This document shows, piece by piece, positions 8,348 to 15,442 of a stretch of DNA of 64,000 nt. The notes under the pieces are model-generated. The model saw only the letters and a list, made by a program, of their open reading frames with translations. It did no database searches and was not told the DNA's origin. Origin of the DNA: Natrarchaeobius oligotrophus (lineage in GTDB: Archaea > Halobacteriota > Halobacteria > Halobacteriales > Natrialbaceae); contig NZ_REFZ01000002.1 of NCBI RefSeq assembly GCF_003841465.1, positions 310,001-374,000 on the forward strand, in the 5' to 3' direction. Each line of letters opens with the position of its first letter. The stretch's first letter is position 1. A program made the position numbers and the translations under genes.

Positions 8348-8932
8348 ATGAGCACGGACACGCCCTCCGGAGCCGACGCGAACGACGAACCGACGACCGA
8401 AGCGGATCTGGTCGCACGAGTCGAAAAGCTAGAAGAGAAAGTCGCGACGCTCGAGACCGACGACGGCGACGACGGAAAGAAGATGACGATCGTCGCCACG
8501 CAGGGGAGTTTCGACATGGCGTATCCGCCGCTGATCCTCGCGAGCACGGCGGCGGCGTTCGACTGGGAGGTCGTCGTCTTCCACACGTTCTGGGGACTCG
8601 ACATCCTCCACGAGGACAACTCGAAAGATCTCAAACTGAGCGCCGTCGGCAACCCGAACATGCCGATGCCGAACGCCCTCGCCGCGTTGCCGGGCATGGA
8701 CGCGATGGCCACGCGCATGATGCGAAAGAAGATCGACGAGAACGGGACCGCCACGATCGAGGAACTGATCGACCTCTCGCTCGAACAGGGGGTCGATCTG
8801 CAGGCGTGTCAGATGACGATCGACCTGATGGGCTACGACGAAGACGACTTTTACGACGGCGTCACGACGGGGGTCGGCGCGGCGACGGCGCTCCAGCACA
8901 TGGCCGAGTCGGACGTCCAGTTGCTGGTGTGA
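8348..8932 (+). CDS. DsrE/DsrF/DrsH-like family protein
   Basis: The protein has 194 residues. An acidic N-terminus and a short coiled coil (ARVEKLEEKVATLE) precede a DsrE-like Rossmannoid domain beginning MTIVATQGSFDMAYPPLILASTAAA. A conserved Cys in LQACQMTIDLMGY matches the sulfur-accepting position of this group. Such proteins are thought to shuttle persulfides with TusA. It lies immediately after tusA, and its stop overlaps the HalOD1 ATG by one base (TGATG), so the three genes look like one operon. Confidence 0.88.
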   Translation: MSTDTPSGADANDEPTTEADLVARVEKLEEKVATLETDDGDDGKKMTIVATQGSFDMAYPPLILASTAAAFDWEVVVFHTFWGLDILHEDNSKDLKLSAVGNPNMPMPNALAALPGMDAMATRMMRKKIDENGTATIEELIDLSLEQGVDLQACQMTIDLMGYDEDDFYDGVTTGVGAATALQHMAESDVQLLV

Positions 8933-9192
8933 TGACCGAGACGAGCGAACCCGGCTCCGACGAGACGTTCGAGAAACCCAGTCTGCGTGTTATCGAAACG
9001 GTCGCGAGCGCCGACGGCGTCGATCCGGTCGATCTCGAGCCGCCGCTCACCGACGTCGTCGACCCGACCGCGCTGGATGCGTTGTTCGAACCGACGACGA
9101 AAATCGACTCGAGTCGGCGAGGCCGCGTTACCTTCAGGTACCGCGGCTATCGCGTTACGGTCGACTCGAGCGGTCACGTCGAACTCGGGTAG
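8932..9192 (+). CDS. HalOD1 output-domain protein
   Basis: This 86-residue acidic protein matches the haloarchaeal output domain HalOD1: a helical SLRVIETVASADGVDPVDLEPPL segment, then DVVDPTALDALF and a C-terminal beta hairpin containing VTFRYRGYRVTVDS. The domain is common in haloarchaea as a stand-alone or sensor-linked module, and its biochemical role is unknown. The ATG overlaps the DsrE-like stop, suggesting translational coupling with the sulfur-transfer genes. Confidence 0.8.
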   Translation: MTETSEPGSDETFEKPSLRVIETVASADGVDPVDLEPPLTDVVDPTALDALFEPTTKIDSSRRGRVTFRYRGYRVTVDSSGHVELG

Positions 9193-9271
9193 CGAACGTT
9201 CCCGGAAAGAGCCGACGCGACGACCGATTCGTCCCGACGAACCGAGGGACCGATCGCGACGACAGAGTATC

Positions 9272-9302
9272 CTACTATATTGGGAACTTTGAGAAATACT
9301 TT
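9272..9302 (+). promoter_or_regulatory. promoter region of the CoA-disulfide-reductase-like gene
   Basis: A TATATTGGG element (about 9276) and an AATACTTTA TATA-like element (9294-9302) precede the ATG at 9328, the latter by about 28 nt. The first loosely resembles the TATTGTG sites of the neighbouring sulfur genes. Confidence 0.4.
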
Positions 9303-9327
9303 ACGTGCTGGAGGGAGTACCCCGAGT

Positions 9328-10680
9328 ATGAGCGGACCCTTCGTAATCATCGGTGGCGACGCCGCCGGGATGAGCGCAGCCAGTAAAGCAAAGCGCGAGA
9401 ATCCGGAGCTGGACGTGAGGGTCTTCGAGAAGGGAGAGTGGGTCTCCTACGCCGCGTGCGGGATGCCCTACTACGTCAAAGGCGACGTCGACCGTCTCGA
9501 GGACCTCGTCGCCGTCACGCCCGAGGAGTTTCGCGAACAACGGAACGTCGACCTCCGGACGAACCACGAGGTCGTAGAGATCGATCCGAACGGACGGACC
9601 GTGACGGTCGAAGCCGACGGCGAGCGATTCGATCAGGCCTACGGCAGTCTGCTGATCGGAACCGGCGCTCGAGCGATCGAGCCGCCGTTCGACGGACTGG
9701 ATCTCGACGGCGTGTTCACGCTCCGGAGCATGGACGAGGCCGACGCGATCGAAGACGACGTCGCGACCGCCGATCCCTCGAGCGCGGCGATCGTCGGCGG
9801 CGGCTACGTCGGCGTCGAGATGGCGGAGGCGCTCGTCGAACGCGGGCTCGACGTCTCGATCTTCGAGATGCTCCCGCGGACGCTCCAGCCGTTCGGCGAA
9901 GGGGCCGCCCGCGTCGTCGAAGACCACCTCCGGGAGAAGGGCGTCGAGCTTCACCTCGAGACGGCAGTTCGTGGGTTTTCGGGCGCAAACGGCCGCGTCG
10001 AGGCGGTCGAACTCGAGGACGACGCGGTGTCGGCGGATCTCGCGATCGTCGGCGTCGGCGTCGCTCCGAACGTCGAACTCGCCGAGGCGGCAGGCGTCGA
10101 ACTCGGACCCACGGGAGCGATCGCCACCGACGAGTACGGTCGGACGAACCTCGAAGACGTCTACGCGGCCGGCGACTGCGCCGAGGTGACGAACGTCGTC
10201 ACCGGCGAACCCGATCACGTTCCGCTGGCGTTGACGGCCAACCGTGCGGGTCGGGCAGTCGGAACGACGGTCGCCGGCGAGGCGACGCCGACCGGCGGAA
10301 CGGCCGGAACGGCGATCGTCAAGGCGTTCGACCTCGGCGCGGCTCGAACGGGCGTCGTCGACGAGGAACGGGCTCGGAACGCCGGATTCGATCCCGTCTC
10401 GGTAACGATCGACGCACCTACCCGACCGCACTACTATCCCGGAGCGACCGAGCTCACGGTGACGCTCGTCGCGGACCGAAAGAGCGAACGCGTGCTCGGA
10501 GCGAGCGTCGTCGGACGCGACGGGGCAAAGCGAATCGACACCGTGGCGACCGCGGTGGACGCGGAGCTCACCGTCTCGGAACTAGAGAAGCTCGACCTGG
10601 CGTACGCGCCGCCGTTCAGTCCGGTCTGGGACCCGATCCTCACCGCGGCGAAAGTACTGAGCGGGAAACTCGACGAATGA
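9328..10680 (+). CDS. FAD-dependent pyridine nucleotide-disulfide oxidoreductase (CoA-disulfide reductase/NADH oxidase group)
   Basis: This 450-residue flavoprotein begins with the FAD motif VIIGGDAAGMSAASKAKR. It carries the single redox Cys of the CoA-disulfide reductase/NADH oxidase/NPSR group in SYAACGMPYYV, near residue 43. A second Rossmann motif (IVGGGYVGVEMAEAL) binds NAD(P)H, and VYAAGDCAEV is the second FAD contact. The dimerisation domain follows. Members reduce CoA disulfide, O2 or polysulfide/persulfides; next to tusA and dsrE the persulfide-reducing role is attractive. The ATG at 9328 is preferred over the upstream one because of the TATA spacing and the family N-terminus. Confidence 0.88.
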   Translation: MSGPFVIIGGDAAGMSAASKAKRENPELDVRVFEKGEWVSYAACGMPYYVKGDVDRLEDLVAVTPEEFREQRNVDLRTNHEVVEIDPNGRTVTVEADGERFDQAYGSLLIGTGARAIEPPFDGLDLDGVFTLRSMDEADAIEDDVATADPSSAAIVGGGYVGVEMAEALVERGLDVSIFEMLPRTLQPFGEGAARVVEDHLREKGVELHLETAVRGFSGANGRVEAVELEDDAVSADLAIVGVGVAPNVELAEAAGVELGPTGAIATDEYGRTNLEDVYAAGDCAEVTNVVTGEPDHVPLALTANRAGRAVGTTVAGEATPTGGTAGTAIVKAFDLGAARTGVVDEERARNAGFDPVSVTIDAPTRPHYYPGATELTVTLVADRKSERVLGASVVGRDGAKRIDTVATAVDAELTVSELEKLDLAYAPPFSPVWDPILTAAKVLSGKLDE

Positions 10681-10770
10681 AACGGAGCCGACGTAAACGG
10701 CCGTGACTCGACAACCGACGGTCCGGTTCGACGTTCGATCGGGACTCGAGCGACGACGGACGGCGGACGC

Positions 10771-11172
10771 TCAGCTCTCGACGGGAGCCGTCTCGGCCGT
10801 GGAGTCGTACTTGTCCTCGAACTCCTGGATGAGCTGGCCCATCTTCGCGTACCAGTCGTTCAGCATGCGCTGCATGTCGTTTGCGATCTGAGACGGGTCG
10901 GTGGGATAGTAGACGTGGTAGTAGCCACCCTGATCGTAGTTGATCTGTTCTTTCTGGATGAAACCGCTCTGGAGCAGCCGCTGGATCGATCGGTAGGCGG
11001 TCGAGCGTTCGCGGTCGACTCGCTCGGCGACCTCGTCGATCGTCAGCGGCTCGTCGCTCTCGACCATCGCCCGAAAGCACTCCTTGTCGAGCTGTTTGAG
11101 GCCGTGGATGCATTCCAGTAGTCCTTCGCACTGCATGTCCTGTTGCAGTTGTTCCACCATCGAGTTAGCCAT
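10771..11172 (-). CDS. TrmB-like winged-helix transcriptional regulator with Cys-containing N-terminus
   Basis: The protein has 133 residues. A winged helix-turn-helix spans about residues 36-80 (PLTIDEVAERVDRERSTAYRS), followed by a C-terminal helix that could dimerise (DMQRMLNDWYAKMGQLIQEF). Three cysteines, Cys15, Cys21 and Cys32, cluster before the HTH and could sense thiols or persulfides or bind a metal. It converges on the CoA-disulfide-reductase-like gene. Its own promoter has TTGTG and TTGTACAA elements next to the TATA box, like those before thioredoxin and tusA. I propose it as local regulator of the sulfur/thiol genes; this is inference. Confidence 0.82.
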   Translation of the reverse strand: MANSMVEQLQQDMQCEGLLECIHGLKQLDKECFRAMVESDEPLTIDEVAERVDRERSTAYRSIQRLLQSGFIQKEQINYDQGGYYHVYYPTDPSQIANDMQRMLNDWYAKMGQLIQEFEDKYDSTAETAPVES

Positions 11173-11200
11173 CTTCTTACATCCGGTACGAATCGAAGCC

Positions 11201-11228
11201 GTATAAGGATTGTGTGAGTATTGTACAA
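11201..11228 (-). promoter_or_regulatory. promoter and putative operator of the HTH regulator
   Basis: On the minus strand a CCTTATAC TATA box (11201-11208) lies about 30 nt before the ATG at 11172. Directly upstream of it are ATTGTG (11209-11214) and the palindrome TTGTACAA (11221-11228), consistent with autoregulation at the same kind of site as the thiol genes. Confidence 0.5.
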
Positions 11229-11259
11229 GGCCGCTGAGCCGGATGTCGGCGGGGTCGGA

Positions 11260-11814
11260 CTACCGGCGAGCGACGACCGCGAGCGTCTCCGGTCGATCGT
11301 GAACGCGATCGACGGCGAAATCGGCGCGTTCGAGGTGAGCCGTCACGTCCGCGGAACTGAACCGCTCGTCCATCGACGGCCCGTCGTCACCGGCACCGTC
11401 CGCCGACCAGTCGACCGTGACGAGCCGGCCGCCGGGGCGAATCACGCGGGCGAGTTCGACCATCGCCTCGTCGTCGACGTACTCGTGGTGGGTCATCGTC
11501 GAGAACGCGCCGTCCAGTTCGCCGTCGTCGAACGGCAGCGACGAGACGTCGGCCGCGATCAGTTCGACGTTGTCGGGAACGCCCACCTCGCGGTGACGGT
11601 CGTGCATCTCTTCCTGGATGTCGACGGCGTACAGGGTGTCGACGACCGGCGCGACGTCTCGCGAGTAGAACCCGGTGCCCGAGCCCAGGTCGGCGACGAC
11701 GTCGTCGCCGTCGACTGCGAGCATCTCGAGCAGTTCCTCGCGCGAACAGAACCGGTAGCGAGCGGGATCCTCGAGGGAATCGGCACGTTCGACGGGAAAC
11801 GTGTGAAAGCCCAT
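11260..11814 (-). CDS. class I SAM-dependent methyltransferase
   Basis: This 184-residue protein shows the Rossmann methyltransferase motifs: motif I VADLGSGTGFYS, an acidic residue ending strand 2 (YAVDIQ), ELIAADVSSLPFDDGELD and the post-motif RVIRPGGRLVTVDW. It belongs to the broad UbiE/Methyltransf_11-like group. The acceptor cannot be inferred. It lies alone between the HTH regulator and a helicase on the same strand, with gaps of about 90 and 160 nt. Confidence 0.85.
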   Translation of the reverse strand: MGFHTFPVERADSLEDPARYRFCSREELLEMLAVDGDDVVADLGSGTGFYSRDVAPVVDTLYAVDIQEEMHDRHREVGVPDNVELIAADVSSLPFDDGELDGAFSTMTHHEYVDDEAMVELARVIRPGGRLVTVDWSADGAGDDGPSMDERFSSADVTAHLERADFAVDRVHDRPETLAVVARR

Positions 11815-11973
11815 ACCGGTAGGTGGATCGCGGATCGCAAGAAGCTATCCGTTCCGGTCAGCTACCCACGATTAAAGTCGATGGGCTTCCGCGCTGTTAC
11901 CGCTGTGAACTGGCTTCGCACGACGAACCGGAGCGCTGGAACGGTCGCGAGGTCGGACGCGTCCGTCCTCGAG

Positions 11974-14232
11974 TCACTCGGGTACCGGGATGAACTCCGG
12001 TTCGACCTGACGCAGCCGACCGGTACTCTCGAGAAACGAGTACAGATCGTCGTAGAGATCGAAGTCACCGGCGTCGCGGTCGTCCGATCCGCACAACGTG
12101 TACCAGTCGCCGACGATCGCACAGAAGCGCTCGGCGCGAGTCATCGCCACGTTCAACCGTCGAGGTCCGTCCAGCGGGCGGCCGAGAAACCCGATCTCAC
12201 CGGCCGCGTTGCTGCGGACGAGCGAGATCACGATCGCGACCTTCTCGCTTCCCTGGAACGAATCGATCGTGTCCACCGCCACCGCGTCGCCGTCCTCGAG
12301 GTGAGCCCGTAGTTTCGAGCGGATCGCGGCCGCCTGTGCAGTATACGGCGTGATGACGCCGATGTCGGACGCCTCCAGTCCCTCCTCGCGACGAAGCTCT
12401 GTGACGACGTGAGCGACGAGTCGAACTTCCGCCGCGTTTCGCGTCGAGTGGTCGATCGTCTCCTCGCTCCCGCCGACGTCGTAGCCGACCAGCGCCGGCC
12501 GACCGTCGAAGGACCGAACGTCGCGGCCCTGCCGGAGCGCGCGACCGTAGAACCGGCGATTCGGAAACCAGGCGACGTCGCGGTGCATCCGGTACTGCGT
12601 CCGCAGTTGCACGCCGACACCCTCGTAGACGCCGCCGTCGGCGTAGAGGTGCTCGAACAGCGAGAGACCGGCGGCCGACTCCGGCGGCTCCTCGGTCGCG
12701 CTGAACGGCGGAAGTTGCTTGTGATCGCCGGCGAGGACGAGCTTGTCCGCTCTCGAGAGCGGTATGCAAGAGGCGGTACACGTGGCCTGGGTCGCCTCGT
12801 CGAGGACGAGGACGTCGAACTCCCGTTCGAGGGTGGCCGCGCTGCTGTTCGTCGCCGCGACGACGTCGGCGCGGCCATCAGCGGTTCGGTATTTCTCGTT
12901 GACCACCGCGTTCGCGGAGTTTGCGGCGTTCACCCGTCGGAGCACGAACTCCCCGGAGCCGTGCTGTGCGTACGCGTGGAGCGATCGATCGTCGGCCGTT
13001 TCGGGCGTACTCGAGCCGACGACGAGGTTGTCGACGGCCTGATTCGAGTCGGCACAGACGAGGACGGCGTCGCCGGCCTGGACGGAGCGCCTGACGACTT
13101 CGACGAGGGTTCGCGTTTTCCCGGTTCCCGGCGGTCCGTGGATACAGAACAGGTGATCGGCCAGCAGCGCACAGGAGACCGCTAGCTCCTGTTCCTGATT
13201 CAGTTCGGCGTCGCGTTGGCTGCTCTTGACGCCGGCGGTGTCGCCGAAAGTGACCGCGGTCGCGCCGGTCAGGAACGATCGATGCTCGTCACGGTCGCGA
13301 ACTCGATCGATCGCGTTCAACTCCCGATCGTACGGAACCGGGTTCAGCAACGCCGTCAGCGCGAATCCGCGCCGCTTCTTCCGAAGAAATCCGCCGACGG
13401 CCGTTCGTTCTTCGATCGCGCTCCAGTCGATGGTCAGTGCCACGATCCGCCCCTCGACCGAGTCGACCGTCGCCGGGATGGGAAACGCCTCCGGCGAGTT
13501 GTGATCGCTCGGCGGGTGGACCAGCACCTCGTTTCCCTCGAAGATCCCGAACTCGTTTCGAACGTATCCGTACCGAACCCGCTGGTCGTCGTCTCCGTCG
13601 TCGATCCGAAAACGGTAGACGCCGTCTTCCGGACGCCCGAGCGACGCGAGCGACGGAATGGCACCGAACCCTTCCGCGTGAAGCGATTCGGGGGTCGAGT
13701 TCGCTGCGATCTCCCGTTTCGCGTCGCGCTGAGCGTCCATCTCCGACCGGACGAACGATTCGAGTTCGTCGAAAAAGGAGTCCACGTCGTCGCTCGAGAG
13801 GGGATTTCGAGGGGGTTCGCGTTCGTCGATCGGCGAGTCGAAGTACGACGGCGGCTCCTCGGGCGCGTAGTCGGAGTGCCAGAAGCGAACCCGTCCGGCG
13901 AGCGTCGACTCGGCGAACGCGTCCCGGTCGATCGAATCGTACTCGCCGTCGTCGTCGTAGACGAACACTTCACCGTGGAGCGCGTGGTCCGTGAACGCGA
14001 CGTACTCACCGGACAGCGCCGCGCCGTCGGGCTCGTGAAGCGGAATCGCGATCCAGTCGTCCTTCTCGGGGTGGGCGAGCCGGTCGTGGTAGCTCGCGTA
14101 CTCGACGATACCGTCGATCGGAATGGGATTCGCTCGCGCGGGCTCGAGGTCGTCGTCAGTCGAGGAGTGCGAATAGAGCGTAGCGGCCGAGAAATCGAAG
14201 TCACCGATCGCGCTCTCGAAGAGGAGGGACAT
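11974..14232 (-). CDS. Dna2/NAM7-type superfamily 1 helicase
   Basis: This 752-residue protein has a C-terminal SF1B helicase core: Walker A HGPPGTGKTRTL at about residue 365, Walker B VLDEATQA, motif III AGDHKQLPPF, QYRMH (motif IV area), TIDSFQGSE and the final RLNVAMTRAE motif VI. The N-terminal ~340 residues are acidic with no domain that I recognise, beyond a small beta-rich stretch seen in related AAA_11/AAA_12 proteins. Relatives unwind DNA or RNA in repair or RNA surveillance; no nuclease motif is obvious. It reads from an ATG 25-60 nt downstream of an AT-rich segment shared with a divergent small ORF. Confidence 0.9.
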   Translation of the reverse strand: MSLLFESAIGDFDFSAATLYSHSSTDDDLEPARANPIPIDGIVEYASYHDRLAHPEKDDWIAIPLHEPDGAALSGEYVAFTDHALHGEVFVYDDDGEYDSIDRDAFAESTLAGRVRFWHSDYAPEEPPSYFDSPIDEREPPRNPLSSDDVDSFFDELESFVRSEMDAQRDAKREIAANSTPESLHAEGFGAIPSLASLGRPEDGVYRFRIDDGDDDQRVRYGYVRNEFGIFEGNEVLVHPPSDHNSPEAFPIPATVDSVEGRIVALTIDWSAIEERTAVGGFLRKKRRGFALTALLNPVPYDRELNAIDRVRDRDEHRSFLTGATAVTFGDTAGVKSSQRDAELNQEQELAVSCALLADHLFCIHGPPGTGKTRTLVEVVRRSVQAGDAVLVCADSNQAVDNLVVGSSTPETADDRSLHAYAQHGSGEFVLRRVNAANSANAVVNEKYRTADGRADVVAATNSSAATLEREFDVLVLDEATQATCTASCIPLSRADKLVLAGDHKQLPPFSATEEPPESAAGLSLFEHLYADGGVYEGVGVQLRTQYRMHRDVAWFPNRRFYGRALRQGRDVRSFDGRPALVGYDVGGSEETIDHSTRNAAEVRLVAHVVTELRREEGLEASDIGVITPYTAQAAAIRSKLRAHLEDGDAVAVDTIDSFQGSEKVAIVISLVRSNAAGEIGFLGRPLDGPRRLNVAMTRAERFCAIVGDWYTLCGSDDRDAGDFDLYDDLYSFLESTGRLRQVEPEFIPVPE

Positions 14233-14287
14233 GTCGACGACGACGAATTACTGGCTCCTTAATCTTCTCATCAGTCCCCCAGTAAAG

Positions 14288-14298
14288 ACATATATTTG
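14288..14298 (+). promoter_or_regulatory. TATA box in the helicase upstream region
   Basis: ACATATATTTG is centred about 31 nt before the ATG at 14324 of a possible small ORF on the plus strand. The area is clearly AT-rich compared with its surroundings. Confidence 0.4.
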
Positions 14299-14323
14299 AT
14301 TATTATGGCGACAACGTCGTTCT

Positions 14324-14482
14324 ATGACACGTCAAACGGCGGCGTTCGATCGCCGTGAAACGGAGACGGTGACCGCCTCGGACGACGTGGTCGATCGACG
14401 GTCGACCTCGAGAACCGCCTCGTACGAAACGCGACGAAACACGGGGTGTGATCGCGTGGCGAGACGAGAACGGGGCGAGTGA
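14324..14482 (+). CDS. possible 52-residue small protein
   Basis: A short open frame starts with ATG about 31 nt after a good TATA box and runs to TGA at 14482, encoding an Arg- and Thr-rich 52-residue peptide beginning MTRQTAAFDRRETETVTASD. I recognise no family. The only support is the promoter spacing and the lack of another gene between the divergent helicase and the convergent Ldh2-like gene. It could equally be a noncoding transcript or chance. Confidence 0.3.
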   Translation: MTRQTAAFDRRETETVTASDDVVDRRSTSRTASYETRRNTGCDRVARRERGE

Positions 14483-14491
14483 CGTTCCGCG

Positions 14492-15442
14492 TCAGTCCAG
14501 ACCGGGACCGGCTCGTTGTGCACCTTCGGAATCCGGTGCGAAAATGCCGTTGCTACGCTCGAACAGCTCCTCCCAGACGTCGCGTTCCACGTCGACGCCG
14601 CGATCGGATAGCTGCTGGACGCGTTTTCGAACCCGTTCCGGGCGATACACGGTCGCAAAATCCGCCTCCTGGTCGGTGACGAAGCGCTCTGCGAGTTGTT
14701 GGATGCCGCCGGAGAAGCGGGGGTGGAACGGATCCACGCAGATCGTAACGAATCCCGGTTCGACGTCTTCCGACGTCTCCCGATCGGGTCGAACGGATTC
14801 GCTCAGCAATCGATCGATCAGGCACGTTTCCGCGGACGAGTGATCGCCCGAACGGTCTCGATCGAAGAATTTTCGATACAGAGACGTGCGCTTTCGGTTA
14901 TATGATCTAGAATGTATTACGTCCGTTATTTGTCTGTAGCTCGTCGATGGACGATCGACGTTCGCCTCCGCGAGTAACGGACGCGATTGGCCGGGCGTTC
15001 CGACGACAGTGAACGACTCGCCAGTTCCGCCGTAGTACGTTACGATCGAGACCAGTCCGCGTCTCGCGGCGTGGTAGGCCGCGTGGCCGACGACCGACGA
15101 GGTGCCGTCCGATTCCGGAATCGTCGCGTGAACGATTCCGATCCCGTCCCGTTTGGCCTCCGAACAGCCGAGATCCAGCGCAGCGGTGCTCGAGAGGAGA
15201 CTCGGCTGGTCGTCGCCGACGACGACCGTAAACGGCGACGTTCGATCGTCGCGTTTCAGCTTCGTCCGGTCCAACTCCGGATACTCCTCCAGGAGCGCGC
15301 GCAGCGTCGTGCATCCGGAACCCTTGTACACCTCCGTCCACCAGATCGCTCGAGCGGTTGCTCGTGCAGTACCGGGGGGGAGGCCTGCGCCGGCGAGACA
15401 GCGTTCGGCTAGCTGGAACACCTCGCGGGTGCTGATTTTCAT
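14492..15442 (-). CDS. Ldh2/DUF3726-like protein lacking the catalytic motif
   Basis: The 316-residue protein has the general layout of the malate/L-lactate dehydrogenase (Ldh2) fold: an N-terminal ISTREVFQLAERCLAGAG helix, a VVVGDDQPSL strand, ALDLGCSEAKRDGIGIVHAT and a GFVTICVDPFHP strand. The catalytic SHG and NHFG motifs of Ldh2 are absent (GSGC and ESDG stand there). The C-terminus (APDSEGAQRAGPGLD) recalls DUF3726 proteins. The ATG at 15442 overlaps the upstream stop by four bases (ATGA), so it is translationally coupled to the unknown 569-residue protein. I suspect a non-dehydrogenase partner subunit; function unknown. Confidence 0.6.
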   Translation of the reverse strand: MKISTREVFQLAERCLAGAGLPPGTARATARAIWWTEVYKGSGCTTLRALLEEYPELDRTKLKRDDRTSPFTVVVGDDQPSLLSSTAALDLGCSEAKRDGIGIVHATIPESDGTSSVVGHAAYHAARRGLVSIVTYYGGTGESFTVVGTPGQSRPLLAEANVDRPSTSYRQITDVIHSRSYNRKRTSLYRKFFDRDRSGDHSSAETCLIDRLLSESVRPDRETSEDVEPGFVTICVDPFHPRFSGGIQQLAERFVTDQEADFATVYRPERVRKRVQQLSDRGVDVERDVWEELFERSNGIFAPDSEGAQRAGPGLD

